From the NCBI RefSeq assembly GCF_900187605.1, contig NZ_FYEA01000011.1, forward strand, positions 245,876 through 309,875: a stretch of 64,000 nucleotides of DNA, written 5' to 3'. This DNA is from Pseudomonas sp. Irchel 3H7. GTDB lineage: Bacteria; Pseudomonadota; Gammaproteobacteria; Pseudomonadales; Pseudomonadaceae. The position numbers and the translations under genes are program-made. Shown here piece by piece: positions 51,369-59,785 of the stretch (the first letter of the stretch is position 1; each line of letters begins with the position of its first letter). A model generated the notes under the pieces. It was not told where the DNA came from, did not search any database, and was given only the letters and a program-made list of their open reading frames with translations.

Positions 51369-51578
51369 ATGTCTAATCGCCAAACCGGTACCGTTAAGTG
51401 GTTCAACGATGAAAAAGGCTTCGGCTTCATCACTCCACAATCCGGTGACGACCTGTTCGTTCACTTCAAAGCTATCCAATCCGACGGCTTCAAAAGCCTG
51501 AAAGAAGGCCAACAGGTTTCTTTCATCGCTACCCGCGGTCAGAAAGGCATGCAAGCTGAAGAAGTACAAGTTATCTAA
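51369..51578 (+). CDS. Cold-shock domain protein (CspA/CapB-like)
   Basis: 69-residue nucleic acid-binding protein, a single OB-fold cold-shock domain. RNP1 KGFGFITP and RNP2 LFVHFKAI are present, and the N-terminus NRQTGTVKWFNDEKGFGF is typical. It acts as an RNA chaperone that melts mRNA structure. Strong ribosome site AAGGAG and its own terminator make it a monocistronic gene. A long leader is likely, as in cspA. Confidence 0.96.
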   Translation: MSNRQTGTVKWFNDEKGFGFITPQSGDDLFVHFKAIQSDGFKSLKEGQQVSFIATRGQKGMQAEEVQVI

Positions 51579-51599
51579 CTTGTAGCTTCTTTAGAAAAG

Positions 51600-51628
51600 A
51601 GCCCCGCCCTTAAAAGCGGGGCTTTTTT
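51600..51628 (+). terminator. Rho-independent terminator of the cold-shock gene
   Basis: AGCCCCGC-ccttaaaa-GCGGGGCT followed by six T residues. Confidence 0.93.
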
Positions 51629-51655
51629 GTGGGCGTCTGTTTTTCAGCTCGCAAA

Positions 51656-51733
51656 AAAAGATCGCAGCCTTCGGCAGCTCCTACAGGATTTACATCAATC
51701 CTCTGTAAGAGCTGCCGAAGGCTGCGATCTTTT
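51656..51733. repeat. REP-like inverted repeat (AAGATCGCAGCC family)
   Basis: AAGATCGCAGCCTTCGGCAG and its inverse GAGCTGCCGAAGGCTGCGAT; one arm has a single substitution (CTGTAAGAGC). Confidence 0.88.
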
Positions 51734-51742
51734 GCTTGCGCC

Positions 51743-52750
51743 TTACCAGGCCACGCCAAACCCGGCGGTATAACGGGTCTTGTTCAGATCGGCATCGTTA
51801 GTGCCACTGATGATGTCGCGCTCAGCCTTGAGGTTGAGCGACGCCCAGTCGGTGACCTTGTAACGCAGCCCCAATTCAGCATCCAGTGCGTAATCAGCAA
51901 CTCCGGACAGTGGTTTGCCCACTTCACCGTTGGTGAAGAACTCGACTTTCTTGCCAATCAGGTAACGGTTGTAATCCCATTTCATGGCGACAGAGTAGAA
52001 GTTGTCCTTGCTGCCATCGCGGTACTCATAGTCCGTGCGGTTGAGCAGCGAGCCCAGCGAGAACGCGCCCAACTCGTCATCCCAGAACTGGTAGCCAGGA
52101 CCGGTACCAACCACGCGCTGACGCGCCAGCTCTTCGATGTGATCGCGCTTGTAATTCAGACGACCCTGCCAGAACCATTTATCGGTCAGGAAGCGGTCGA
52201 GTGCATATTCGGCGCGCCAGTTGTTGGTGGTGGTCTCGTCGTCCTGCACTTCGCGGTTGTACTCGCCTTCGGCGGTATGACGCCAGCGACCATGACGTGC
52301 CGTGGTCTTGAAGCCGACATCGTAGTCATCGGTGTCCTTCTCGGCGCGCTGATAATCCAGCGCCAAGTCGACATTGCCCTTCCAGACCAGATCCTCGACC
52401 ACCGGTTTCGGTTTGAGAATCTGCTGAATGCTCGCCAGCTCGACGGTTTTCGGCGCCTCGCCATTGGCCAGGGTGACCTTGCCATCTTCGGCGGCCGTCA
52501 GCGACTTGGACACTTCGCCGGTGTAGGCATCCTGTTTGACCAGCAAGTGCTGATCGCTGTCCAGCGTCTTGACCTCTTTCCAGTCGATGGTGACCGCACC
52601 GGCGTATTTGGTCTGGATCAACAGCTTGCCGCCGTCGAATACCGTAATGGTACCGCTCAACTTGTCACCGTTCTTCAACCAGACGGTATCGGCAAGCAGG
52701 GGCGTGGACGCGCTGAAAACAGCAAGGCACAGCAAGGATCTGGAAAACAT
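51743..52750 (-). CDS. DUF481 outer-membrane beta-barrel protein (YdiY-like)
   Basis: 335 residues with a 20-residue signal peptide (ending PLLA-DT). An N-terminal beta domain (TVWLKNGDKLSGTITVFDGG, KLLIQTKYAGAVTIDWKEV) is followed by a C-terminal barrel of alternating amphipathic strands ending in an aromatic residue (GFGVAW), a standard barrel-insertion signal. DUF481 barrels such as YdiY have been linked to acid response in E. coli; function unknown here. Monocistronic. Confidence 0.88.
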   Translation of the reverse strand: MFSRSLLCLAVFSASTPLLADTVWLKNGDKLSGTITVFDGGKLLIQTKYAGAVTIDWKEVKTLDSDQHLLVKQDAYTGEVSKSLTAAEDGKVTLANGEAPKTVELASIQQILKPKPVVEDLVWKGNVDLALDYQRAEKDTDDYDVGFKTTARHGRWRHTAEGEYNREVQDDETTTNNWRAEYALDRFLTDKWFWQGRLNYKRDHIEELARQRVVGTGPGYQFWDDELGAFSLGSLLNRTDYEYRDGSKDNFYSVAMKWDYNRYLIGKKVEFFTNGEVGKPLSGVADYALDAELGLRYKVTDWASLNLKAERDIISGTNDADLNKTRYTAGFGVAW

Positions 52751-52914
52751 AAGCGAATCGAAGGCTCAAGTTTGCGAAAAAGGTCGGCATTATCCGTAGG
52801 AATAAGACCCTGACAAGGACTGACCGAACGATTTCCGATGAGTTCATTTCTCAATTGCGCGATCACCGATTACTCTGAAAGCCATCAAACTGTTCATGCT
52901 CAGGAACCGCGTAC

Positions 52915-53268
52915 GTGACAGACCCGCTCGACAGCGTTGAAAACGATGCGCAAATCCGACGCACGGCGCTCTACTCGACGCTCGCCCAAGTGCCCGAAGG
53001 CAAAGTCGTCAGCTATGGTCAGTTAGCTGAACTGGCCGGGTTGGGGCGCGCCGCCCGCTGGGTCGGCCGCACCTTGAGCCAGCTACCCGGTGATACCAAA
53101 CTGCCCTGGCACCGAGTGCTGGGCGCCGGCGGTCGGATCAGCCTACCGGTGGGCAGCCCATCGGGTGATGAACAACGGGCCCGATTGCGCATGGAAGGCA
53201 TCACCGTCCTGAACAATCGTGTGGATATTCAGCGCCATGGCTGGCGTCCGGTAGAGCACAGCGGTTAG
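52915..53268 (+). CDS. Alkyltransferase-like (ATL) protein, MGMT family without catalytic cysteine
   Basis: 117 residues matching only the C-terminal DNA-binding domain of O6-alkylguanine-DNA methyltransferase: ALYSTLAQVPEGKVVSYGQL, GRAARWVGRTLSQLPGDTKL and PWHRVLGAGGRIS. The active-site PCHRV is PWHRV (W65 in place of Cys), the hallmark of ATL proteins, which bind alkylated guanine and hand it to nucleotide excision repair. GTG start; the frame opens with a Glu/Asp-rich stretch. Confidence 0.93.
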   Translation: MTDPLDSVENDAQIRRTALYSTLAQVPEGKVVSYGQLAELAGLGRAARWVGRTLSQLPGDTKLPWHRVLGAGGRISLPVGSPSGDEQRARLRMEGITVLNNRVDIQRHGWRPVEHSG

Positions 53269-53311
53269 AGTGCGCGCTTTGTTTTCGCAATCTTGAGGCA
53301 GACTTCAGCCC

Positions 53312-54871
53312 ATGCCCCGTAAAACCTGGCGCGCCGCGCTAGCCGCTTATGCCAGTCCTTCGACGCTCGTGCTGTTGTTGCTCGGTTTCGCCGCCGGCCT
53401 GCCGTACATGCTGGTATTTTCAACGCTTTCCGTCTGGCTGCGTGAAGCCGGTGTCGCCCGTGAAACCATCGGCTACGCCAGCCTGATCGGCTTGGCTTAT
53501 GCGTTCAAATGGGTCTGGTCACCACTGCTCGACCAATGGCGCCTGCCGTTGCTGGGCAAACTCGGCCGTCGCCGTTCGTGGCTGGTGCTCTCGCAGGCCT
53601 TGGTGATTCTCGGCCTGGTCGGCATGGGTTTCTGCGATCCGCAGAAGCATCTGTCCTGGCTGATCGCCATTGCCGTCGTCGTCGCCTTCGCCTCCGCCAC
53701 CCAGGATATCGCGGTGGATGCCTATCGCCTGGAAATCGCCGAAGACAACCGCCAGGCCGCTCTCGCCGCCAGTTATATGTCCGGGTACCGCGTAGCAGCG
53801 CTGCTGGCCACCGCTGGCGCACTGTTTTTCGCTGAGGGCTTCGGCTCCACAGGTTTCAATTATCAGCACTCGGCCTGGGCCGGCACTTACGCGCTGTTCG
53901 GCGCATTGATGATTCCTGCCCTGCTGACCACGCTGTTGATGCGCGAGCCGCCAGTGCCGCTACGCACTCAATTGCAGGCCGGGCGCTATACCTTCATGCA
54001 TCAACTGATGTCGGTGTTTGTGCTGATTATCTTGCTGGTCTCGGTACCGGCGATGTTCACCCAGCTCTACAACACCGATTTTGCCAGTGTGCTGTTCGGC
54101 GACATGAGTCCGCTTGACCTGCTGCTCGAAGACCGCGCCTTCCTGCGCGCGATTCTCTATACGCTGCTCACCGGTCTGTGTCTGTCGACCATGGGTCGTC
54201 GCGGCCTCGCACCGGTGCTGACACCGGTCAATGACTTCATTCTGCGCTACCGCTGGCAGGCACTGCTGCTGCTCGGCCTGATCGCCACCTATCGGATGTC
54301 GGACACGGTCATGGGCGTCATGGCCAACGTGTTCTATATCGATCAGGGTTTCACCAAGGATCAGATTGCCAGTGTCAGCAAGATCTTCGGCCTGATCATG
54401 ACGCTGGTCGGCGCCGGCATGGGCGGTCTGCTGATCGTGCGCTTCGGCATTCTGCCGATTCTGTTCATCGGCGGCGCGGCCTCGGCCGCCACCAACCTGC
54501 TGTTCGTCATGCTCGCCGACATGGGTCCAAACCTGCAGATGCTGATGGTGACCATTTCCCTCGATAACTTCAGTTCGGGTCTGGCGACGTCGGCGTTCGT
54601 TGCCTACCTGTCGAGCCTGACCAACCTGAAGTTCTCCGCCACCCAATACGCCCTGCTCAGCTCGATCATGCTGCTGTTGCCGCGCCTGATGGGCGGCTAT
54701 TCCGGGGTTCTGGTCGAGAAGTTCGGTTACCACAGCTTCTTCCTGATCACTGCCCTGCTCGGCGTGCCGACGTTGATTCTGATCGCGTTGCACTGGTTTC
54801 AGGAAAGCCGCCGCGAAGGCCCGACGCCAACGCCCGAGCCTGTGCCGACGCCGGTCGTAGAAGAATCGTAA
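53312..54871 (+). CDS. ampG: AmpG-family muropeptide permease (MFS)
   Basis: 519-residue inner-membrane transporter, about 14 hydrophobic segments. Family marks: LLLGFAAGLPYMLVFSTLSV near the N-terminus, YAFKWVWSPLLDQWRLPLLG, RRRSWLVLSQ, ASATQDIAVDAYRLEI and SGLATSAFVAYLSSL. AmpG imports anhydro-muropeptides for cell-wall recycling and, in Pseudomonas, for AmpR-dependent beta-lactamase induction. The C-terminus ends in a Pro/Thr/Glu tail. Start taken at the ATG following a GAGG-type site. Confidence 0.92.
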   Translation: MPRKTWRAALAAYASPSTLVLLLLGFAAGLPYMLVFSTLSVWLREAGVARETIGYASLIGLAYAFKWVWSPLLDQWRLPLLGKLGRRRSWLVLSQALVILGLVGMGFCDPQKHLSWLIAIAVVVAFASATQDIAVDAYRLEIAEDNRQAALAASYMSGYRVAALLATAGALFFAEGFGSTGFNYQHSAWAGTYALFGALMIPALLTTLLMREPPVPLRTQLQAGRYTFMHQLMSVFVLIILLVSVPAMFTQLYNTDFASVLFGDMSPLDLLLEDRAFLRAILYTLLTGLCLSTMGRRGLAPVLTPVNDFILRYRWQALLLLGLIATYRMSDTVMGVMANVFYIDQGFTKDQIASVSKIFGLIMTLVGAGMGGLLIVRFGILPILFIGGAASAATNLLFVMLADMGPNLQMLMVTISLDNFSSGLATSAFVAYLSSLTNLKFSATQYALLSSIMLLLPRLMGGYSGVLVEKFGYHSFFLITALLGVPTLILIALHWFQESRREGPTPTPEPVPTPVVEES

Positions 54872-55000
54872 GACGTTTCGGCAACGGCGGGAGGAATCTC
54901 GCCGTCGTGCCTCCCCACTGACCTCACGCCTGTACGTCGGCAAAACTCGCCGGTACACTGCGGAGTCATTTCCAGTCATAGCAACCGACAACGGCCAACC

Positions 55001-56716
55001 ATGCGCACCAGTCAATTTTTGCTCGCCACACAGAAAGAAACGCCTTCCGACGCGGTCGTGATCAGCCACCAGCTGATGCTGCGCGCCGGCATGATCCGCA
55101 AACTCGCCTCGGGCCTGTACACCTGGCTGCCGATGGGCTTGCGAGTCATGCGCAAGGTTGAAGCCATCGTTCGCGAAGAGATGAACGCCGCCGGCTCTCT
55201 GGAAGTGTTGATGCCGAGCACCCAACCGGCCGAGCTGTGGCAGGAATCGGGGCGCTGGGAAGAATACGGCCCTGAGCTGCTGCGCATCAAAGATCGCCAC
55301 GGTCGCGACTTCTGCGCGGGCCCGACCCACGAAGAAGTGATCACCGATCTGATGCGCAACGAGTTGAGCAGCTACAAACAGCTGCCAATCAACCTGTACC
55401 AGATCCAGACCAAATTCCGTGACGAAATCCGCCCACGCTTCGGTTTGATGCGTGGCCGTGAATTCATCATGAAGGACGCGTACTCGTTCCACGCTGATCA
55501 GGCGTCGCTGCAGGTCACTTATGACCGTATGCACCAGGCGTACTGCAACGTGTTCAGCCGTCTGGGTCTGAAATTCCGTCCGGTGGAAGCCGACAACGGT
55601 TCGATCGGTGGCGCCGGCTCGCACGAATTCCACGTACTGGCCGAGTCCGGCGAAGACGACATCGTCTTCAGCAACGGCTCCGACTACGCAGCGAACATCG
55701 AAAAAGCCGAAGCGGTGCCACGCGAAACCTCGCGTGCCGCTGCGACCGAAGAGCTGCGCCTGGTCGATACCCCAGACACCAAGACCATCGCGGCGCTGGT
55801 GGAAAAATTCAATCTGCCGATTGAGAAGACCATCAAGACCCTGATCGTGCGTGCCGAAGAAGAAGGCAAGCTGATCGCGCTGGTGATTCGAGGCGACCAC
55901 GAACTAAACGAAATCAAGGCTGCCCAGCAACCGGGCGTTGCCAGCCCGCTGGTCATGGCCACCGATGCCGAACTGCGTGACGCCATTGGCGCCGGCGCCG
56001 GTTCGCTCGGCCCGCTGAACCTGCCGCTGCCAATCATCATCGACCGCTCGGTCGAACTGATGAGCGACTTCGGTATCGGCGCGAACATCGACGACAAGCA
56101 CTACTTTGGCGTGAACTGGGAGCGCGATCTGCCGGTTCCGACCGTGGCCGACCTGCGTAACGTAGTCGCCGGTGACCCAAGCCCGGACGGCAAAGGCACG
56201 CTGGAAATCAAACGCGGTATCGAAGTCGGCCACATCTTCCAGCTGGGCAACAAGTACAGCAAGGCGATGAAGTGCGAAGTGCTGGGCGAGAACGGCAAGC
56301 CGGTAACCCTGGAAATGGGCTGCTACGGCATCGGCGTGTCCCGCGTGGTGGCGGCTGCCATTGAGCAGAACAACGACGAAAACGGCATCATCTGGAGCGA
56401 CACTCTGGCGCCGTTCCAGATCGCTCTGGTTCCGCTGCGTTATGAAACCGAGCAGGTGCGCGAAGCCACCGACAAACTGTACGCCGAACTGACGGCCGCC
56501 GGTTTCGAAGTGCTGCTGGACGATCGCGACAAGAAAACCAGCCCGGGCATCAAATTCGCGGACATGGAGCTGATCGGCATTCCTCACCGGATCGTGGTCA
56601 GCGACCGCGGCCTCGCCGAAGGCAACCTGGAATACAAGAGCCGTACCGAAGGCGAAGCGCAAGCATTGCCGGTGGCCGACGTATTGTCCTTCCTGCAGGC
56701 CCGTATCCGCCGCTGA
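55001..56716 (+). CDS. proS: Prolyl-tRNA synthetase
   Basis: 571-residue class II synthetase of the bacterial ProS type with the editing insertion. Motif 1 PMGLRVMRKVEAIVREEM, motif 2 FRDEIRPRFGLMRGREFIMK, motif 3 MGCYGIGVSRVVAAAIEQ. The YbaK-like INS editing domain (about residues 225-405; LVEKFNLPIEKTIKTLIV) and the C-terminal anticodon-binding domain (EVLLDDRDKKTSPGIKFADM) are complete. Confidence 0.97.
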   Translation: MRTSQFLLATQKETPSDAVVISHQLMLRAGMIRKLASGLYTWLPMGLRVMRKVEAIVREEMNAAGSLEVLMPSTQPAELWQESGRWEEYGPELLRIKDRHGRDFCAGPTHEEVITDLMRNELSSYKQLPINLYQIQTKFRDEIRPRFGLMRGREFIMKDAYSFHADQASLQVTYDRMHQAYCNVFSRLGLKFRPVEADNGSIGGAGSHEFHVLAESGEDDIVFSNGSDYAANIEKAEAVPRETSRAAATEELRLVDTPDTKTIAALVEKFNLPIEKTIKTLIVRAEEEGKLIALVIRGDHELNEIKAAQQPGVASPLVMATDAELRDAIGAGAGSLGPLNLPLPIIIDRSVELMSDFGIGANIDDKHYFGVNWERDLPVPTVADLRNVVAGDPSPDGKGTLEIKRGIEVGHIFQLGNKYSKAMKCEVLGENGKPVTLEMGCYGIGVSRVVAAAIEQNNDENGIIWSDTLAPFQIALVPLRYETEQVREATDKLYAELTAAGFEVLLDDRDKKTSPGIKFADMELIGIPHRIVVSDRGLAEGNLEYKSRTEGEAQALPVADVLSFLQARIRR

Positions 56717-56733
56717 AACCAGATAGAGACGTC

Positions 56734-57687
56734 ATGTTCAAGCGAAACACCTTAGGCCTCGGTGGCACCGCCCTGTGCGGTGCCCTGCTGGTCAGCGGCT
56801 GTGCCAATCACATGTCACAACGCAGCGAGCACGAAGAGCGGGTCGAGCGGAAGTTGCTCGACCATAGCCTGCAGATTGATGTCGGCGAGCCTAAGGCGCT
56901 TGAGCTGCCGCAGCGACGCGTGAAGATCAACGAACAGAAGACTTTCGAAGTCACCGAGTTCGAAGTCACCCGTCGCTACGATCGCTACACGCCTTACCAG
57001 CCTTGGCGGGAGGTCTACGAGATCCCGCTGGGCGTGGTGGCCGTGGTTGGCGGCGTCGGCGCGAACGTGGTCAACGTTTTCGCTCTCGGCAATCTGCCGG
57101 ACAGCGTCACCAAGGACTGGCTGAGCTACGGTTTTGCCGGGCTCAATCCATTCATGAACGTGCAGTCCAATGGTCGCGCGCAGCAGAACCTGGCGGGTAT
57201 CGATGAAGTCCAGCGCGACAAGCGCACGGAGTATTCGAGCCTGCCGTGGAGCGAGCGCCCGGTGCAGGTCAAGGCTGGCAAGCAGACCTTCGACATGACC
57301 ACCGATCGTAACGGTGTGCTGCGTCTGAATCTGCTCGACAGCCCGTTTGCCGAAAATGACCTCAATCATGTCGGCAAGCTGCAGATCAGCGTCGAAGACA
57401 GCAAGGATGACGTGCACTCTGATTCGTCGCTGATGATCAGCAGTCATCTGCGCGGCAAATTGCTGGAGGCGCACGGGCTGATTTACGACGACCTGGAAGA
57501 CGACGAAGTGAGCCAGTGGGTACACCGGGTCAAACGTCTGTCGGAACTGGGTCTGGAAGAAGAAGCCAGCGAGCTGGAACAAAGCCTGATCGAACTCACG
57601 CGCAACGATCCTGAGCTGCAGACCGAGTTTCTCAAGTCGCTGACCAAGGATGCGGGGCGTCTGGTGGCGGATCCGGGACCGAATTAA
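56734..57687 (+). CDS. Lipoprotein of unknown function
   Basis: 317-residue precursor with lipobox LVSGC (Cys near 23). The mature protein starts with a charged stretch (MSQRSEHEERVERKLL), then FEVTEFEVTRRYDRYTPYQP, a short glycine-rich hydrophobic part (LGVVAVVGGVGANVVNVFAL, about residues 105-125), then a beta region and an acidic helical C-terminus. I recognise no named family. It begins 17 bases after proS, so it may be co-transcribed with it. Confidence 0.78.
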   Translation: MFKRNTLGLGGTALCGALLVSGCANHMSQRSEHEERVERKLLDHSLQIDVGEPKALELPQRRVKINEQKTFEVTEFEVTRRYDRYTPYQPWREVYEIPLGVVAVVGGVGANVVNVFALGNLPDSVTKDWLSYGFAGLNPFMNVQSNGRAQQNLAGIDEVQRDKRTEYSSLPWSERPVQVKAGKQTFDMTTDRNGVLRLNLLDSPFAENDLNHVGKLQISVEDSKDDVHSDSSLMISSHLRGKLLEAHGLIYDDLEDDEVSQWVHRVKRLSELGLEEEASELEQSLIELTRNDPELQTEFLKSLTKDAGRLVADPGPN

Positions 57688-57695
57688 GGCCTATT

Positions 57696-57770
57696 AAAAG
57701 ATCGCAGCCTGCGGCAGCTCCTACATTGGAACGCATTTCAATGTAGGAGTGAGCCTGCTCGCGATGAGGC
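57696..57770. repeat. Chimeric REP-like inverted repeat
   Basis: The left half (AAAGATCGCAGCCTGCGGCA..CTCCTACA) belongs to one repeat family and the right half (TGTAGGAGTGAGCCTGCTCG) to another. They pair only through the shared CTCCTACAttg/caaTGTAGGAG core. Confidence 0.85.
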
Positions 57771-57789
57771 CCTTACATTCCGCAAAAAT

Positions 57790-58851
57790 CTACCGCTCAA
57801 ACAACTCCATCTGCTCAAACCCGCCGCGCAAATCCTCAAGCCTGACCCCCACCCCCAACAACCGCACCGGCTTCCCGCCGCGATTGAACGCCTGCGTCAG
57901 CATCAACTGATAGCTACCGAGATCCCGCCCTGCCCCGGCCTGCTCCAGCGTCGTCTGGGTAAAGTCATGAAACTTCACTTTGACGAACGGCTTGCCCGGC
58001 CGATAACTGCTGTCGATCCGCGCCATACGGGTTTTCAGGGTTTCCAGCAGCTCCGGCAGTTTGTCGAGGCAACTGCGTAGATCCGGCAGATCAACGTCGT
58101 AAGTATTTTCCACACTGATTGACTGACGCCGGCTGTCGTTGTGCACCAGCCGGTCATCAATCCCACGGGCCAGACTCCAAAGTCGCTCGCCAAAACTGCC
58201 GAATTCGCGCACCAACGCGAGCTTGTCCCACTCGCGCAGGTGCAGGCAGTCGACGATGCCGAGCCTGCCCAGTTTGTCGGCGGTGACCTTGCCGACGCCG
58301 TGCAGCTTGCTTACCGGCAAATCGCTGACAAAGTCTTCGACCTGATCCGGCGTAATCACGAACAAGCCGTTGGGCTTTTTCCAGTCACTGGCAATTTTCG
58401 CCAAAAACTTGTTCGGCGCCACACCGGCAGAAACGGTGATGTGCAATTGATTGGAGACTCGACGACGGATGTCTTGGGCGATGCGTGTGGCGCTGCCACC
58501 GAAATGCGCGCTGTCCGATACATCCAGATAAGCCTCATCCAGCGAAAGCGGCTCAATCAGGTCGGTGTAATCGGCAAAGATCGTATGAATCTCTTTCGAA
58601 GCCTCGCGATACGCATCCATACGTGGCTTGACAATGGTCAGGTCCGGGCACAGTTTCAAGGCATGCCCCGACGCCATCGCCGAACGCACGCCATACGCGC
58701 GCGCTTCATAGTTGCAGGTGGCGATCACCCCGCGCCGGTCCGCCGAGCCACCCACCGCCAACGGCTTGCCGGCCAGACGCGGGTCATCGCGCATCTCGAT
58801 GGCGGCGTAGAAACAGTCGCAGTCAATGTGGATGATTTTTCGCTGAGTCAT
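57790..58851 (-). CDS. dinB: DNA polymerase IV
   Basis: 353-residue Y-family translesion polymerase. Palm motifs IHIDCDCFYAAIEM (metal-binding Asp) and SLDEAYLDVSD (second Asp/Glu pair) are intact; the helix-hairpin-helix segment LHGVGKVTADKLGRLGI and little-finger domain (SSYRPGKPFVKVKFHDF) follow. The C-terminal QMELFER resembles the beta-clamp-binding peptide (QL-LF type). It is alone, and no LexA box is obvious upstream. Confidence 0.96.
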   Translation of the reverse strand: MTQRKIIHIDCDCFYAAIEMRDDPRLAGKPLAVGGSADRRGVIATCNYEARAYGVRSAMASGHALKLCPDLTIVKPRMDAYREASKEIHTIFADYTDLIEPLSLDEAYLDVSDSAHFGGSATRIAQDIRRRVSNQLHITVSAGVAPNKFLAKIASDWKKPNGLFVITPDQVEDFVSDLPVSKLHGVGKVTADKLGRLGIVDCLHLREWDKLALVREFGSFGERLWSLARGIDDRLVHNDSRRQSISVENTYDVDLPDLRSCLDKLPELLETLKTRMARIDSSYRPGKPFVKVKFHDFTQTTLEQAGAGRDLGSYQLMLTQAFNRGGKPVRLLGVGVRLEDLRGGFEQMELFER

Positions 58852-59090
58852 GTCAGAAAAGGAAACGTGGCGAACCGGATCGGCAGTATCTCACTGACAC
58901 CTGTATATAGCACCAGTGGTATGAATGTTCTTTCCAAGTGGTAGGAAATGTCCTTTGAATTTATTTTCTCAATCGACGAGTGGCCGCCAATAGAGCTGAA
59001 AGCCTTGCCCCGCCTGACCTGCAGCGTGACAAACACCCGCGAAAAAGCGCTAACCGATTGAACCTCAACAGTTTTTATCCAGATTGCGGG

Positions 59091-59118
59091 TTGACACCCC
59101 GGCGTTCCTCTGTAGAAT
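59091..59118 (+). promoter_or_regulatory. Sigma-70 promoter of the first initiator tRNA gene
   Basis: TTGACA (59091) and TAGAAT (59113) with a 16-base spacer, about 14 bases before the tRNA 5' end. Confidence 0.85.
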
Positions 59119-59131
59119 GCCGACACACAGA

Positions 59132-59208
<77 letters not shown>

Positions 59209-59214
59209 AACATC

Positions 59215-59246
59215 AAAAAAGGCTACTCGAAAGAGTGGCCTTTTTT
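59215..59246 (+). terminator. Terminator of initiator tRNA copy 1
   Basis: AAAAAAGGC-t-ACTC-gaaa-GAGT-g-GCCTTTTTT stem-loop with T-run. Confidence 0.92.
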
Positions 59247-59388
59247 GTGCGCGTCTGTTTTGTAGATTTCCTCTTCTTATAGAGAAGGATCGCCAAACAG
59301 GAATTCTTTGCATTTCCGAAACTTAACGCACCACCTGCGACCGTTTGACGCGATTGCACACTTATTTGACCCTTTACGGGATTAGCGG

Positions 59389-59416
59389 TTGACACCTCGC
59401 CGTTCGCCTGTAGAAT
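59389..59416 (+). promoter_or_regulatory. Sigma-70 promoter of the second initiator tRNA gene
   Basis: TTGACA (59389) and TAGAAT (59411) with a 16-base spacer, nearly the same as the promoter of copy 1. Confidence 0.85.
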
Positions 59417-59429
59417 GCCGCCACACAGA

Positions 59430-59506
<77 letters not shown>

Positions 59507-59512
59507 AACATC

Positions 59513-59544
59513 AAAAAAGGCTACTCGAAAGAGTGGCCTTTTTT
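59513..59544 (+). terminator. Terminator of initiator tRNA copy 2
   Basis: Same stem-loop as for copy 1 (AAAAAAGGC ... GCCTTTTTT). Confidence 0.92.
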
Positions 59545-59785
59545 GTATCTGTTGAAAAAGTCCTTTCGCAACAATGATCTGTCACTGTGCAGTGAACCGC
59601 TTGGGATCTTCAGAAGTGCTGAGTTGCGACTATGCTTGAGTCGCAGGCCAGGCCTCTGCAATCCAGGAACTGCCCTCGCCGATACCCGGTGAGAGGCGTA
59701 GTATTTTGTGATTATTTTTTTCTACAGGGATTGGTAACTTGGCTGGATACCTCCATCCTGTCGCGCACAATCCAAGAGGTGATTG

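Noticed and set aside
53960..55900. Minus-strand open frame of 646 codons opposite ampG and proS
   Set aside because: Antisense shadow crossing a gene boundary; no motif.
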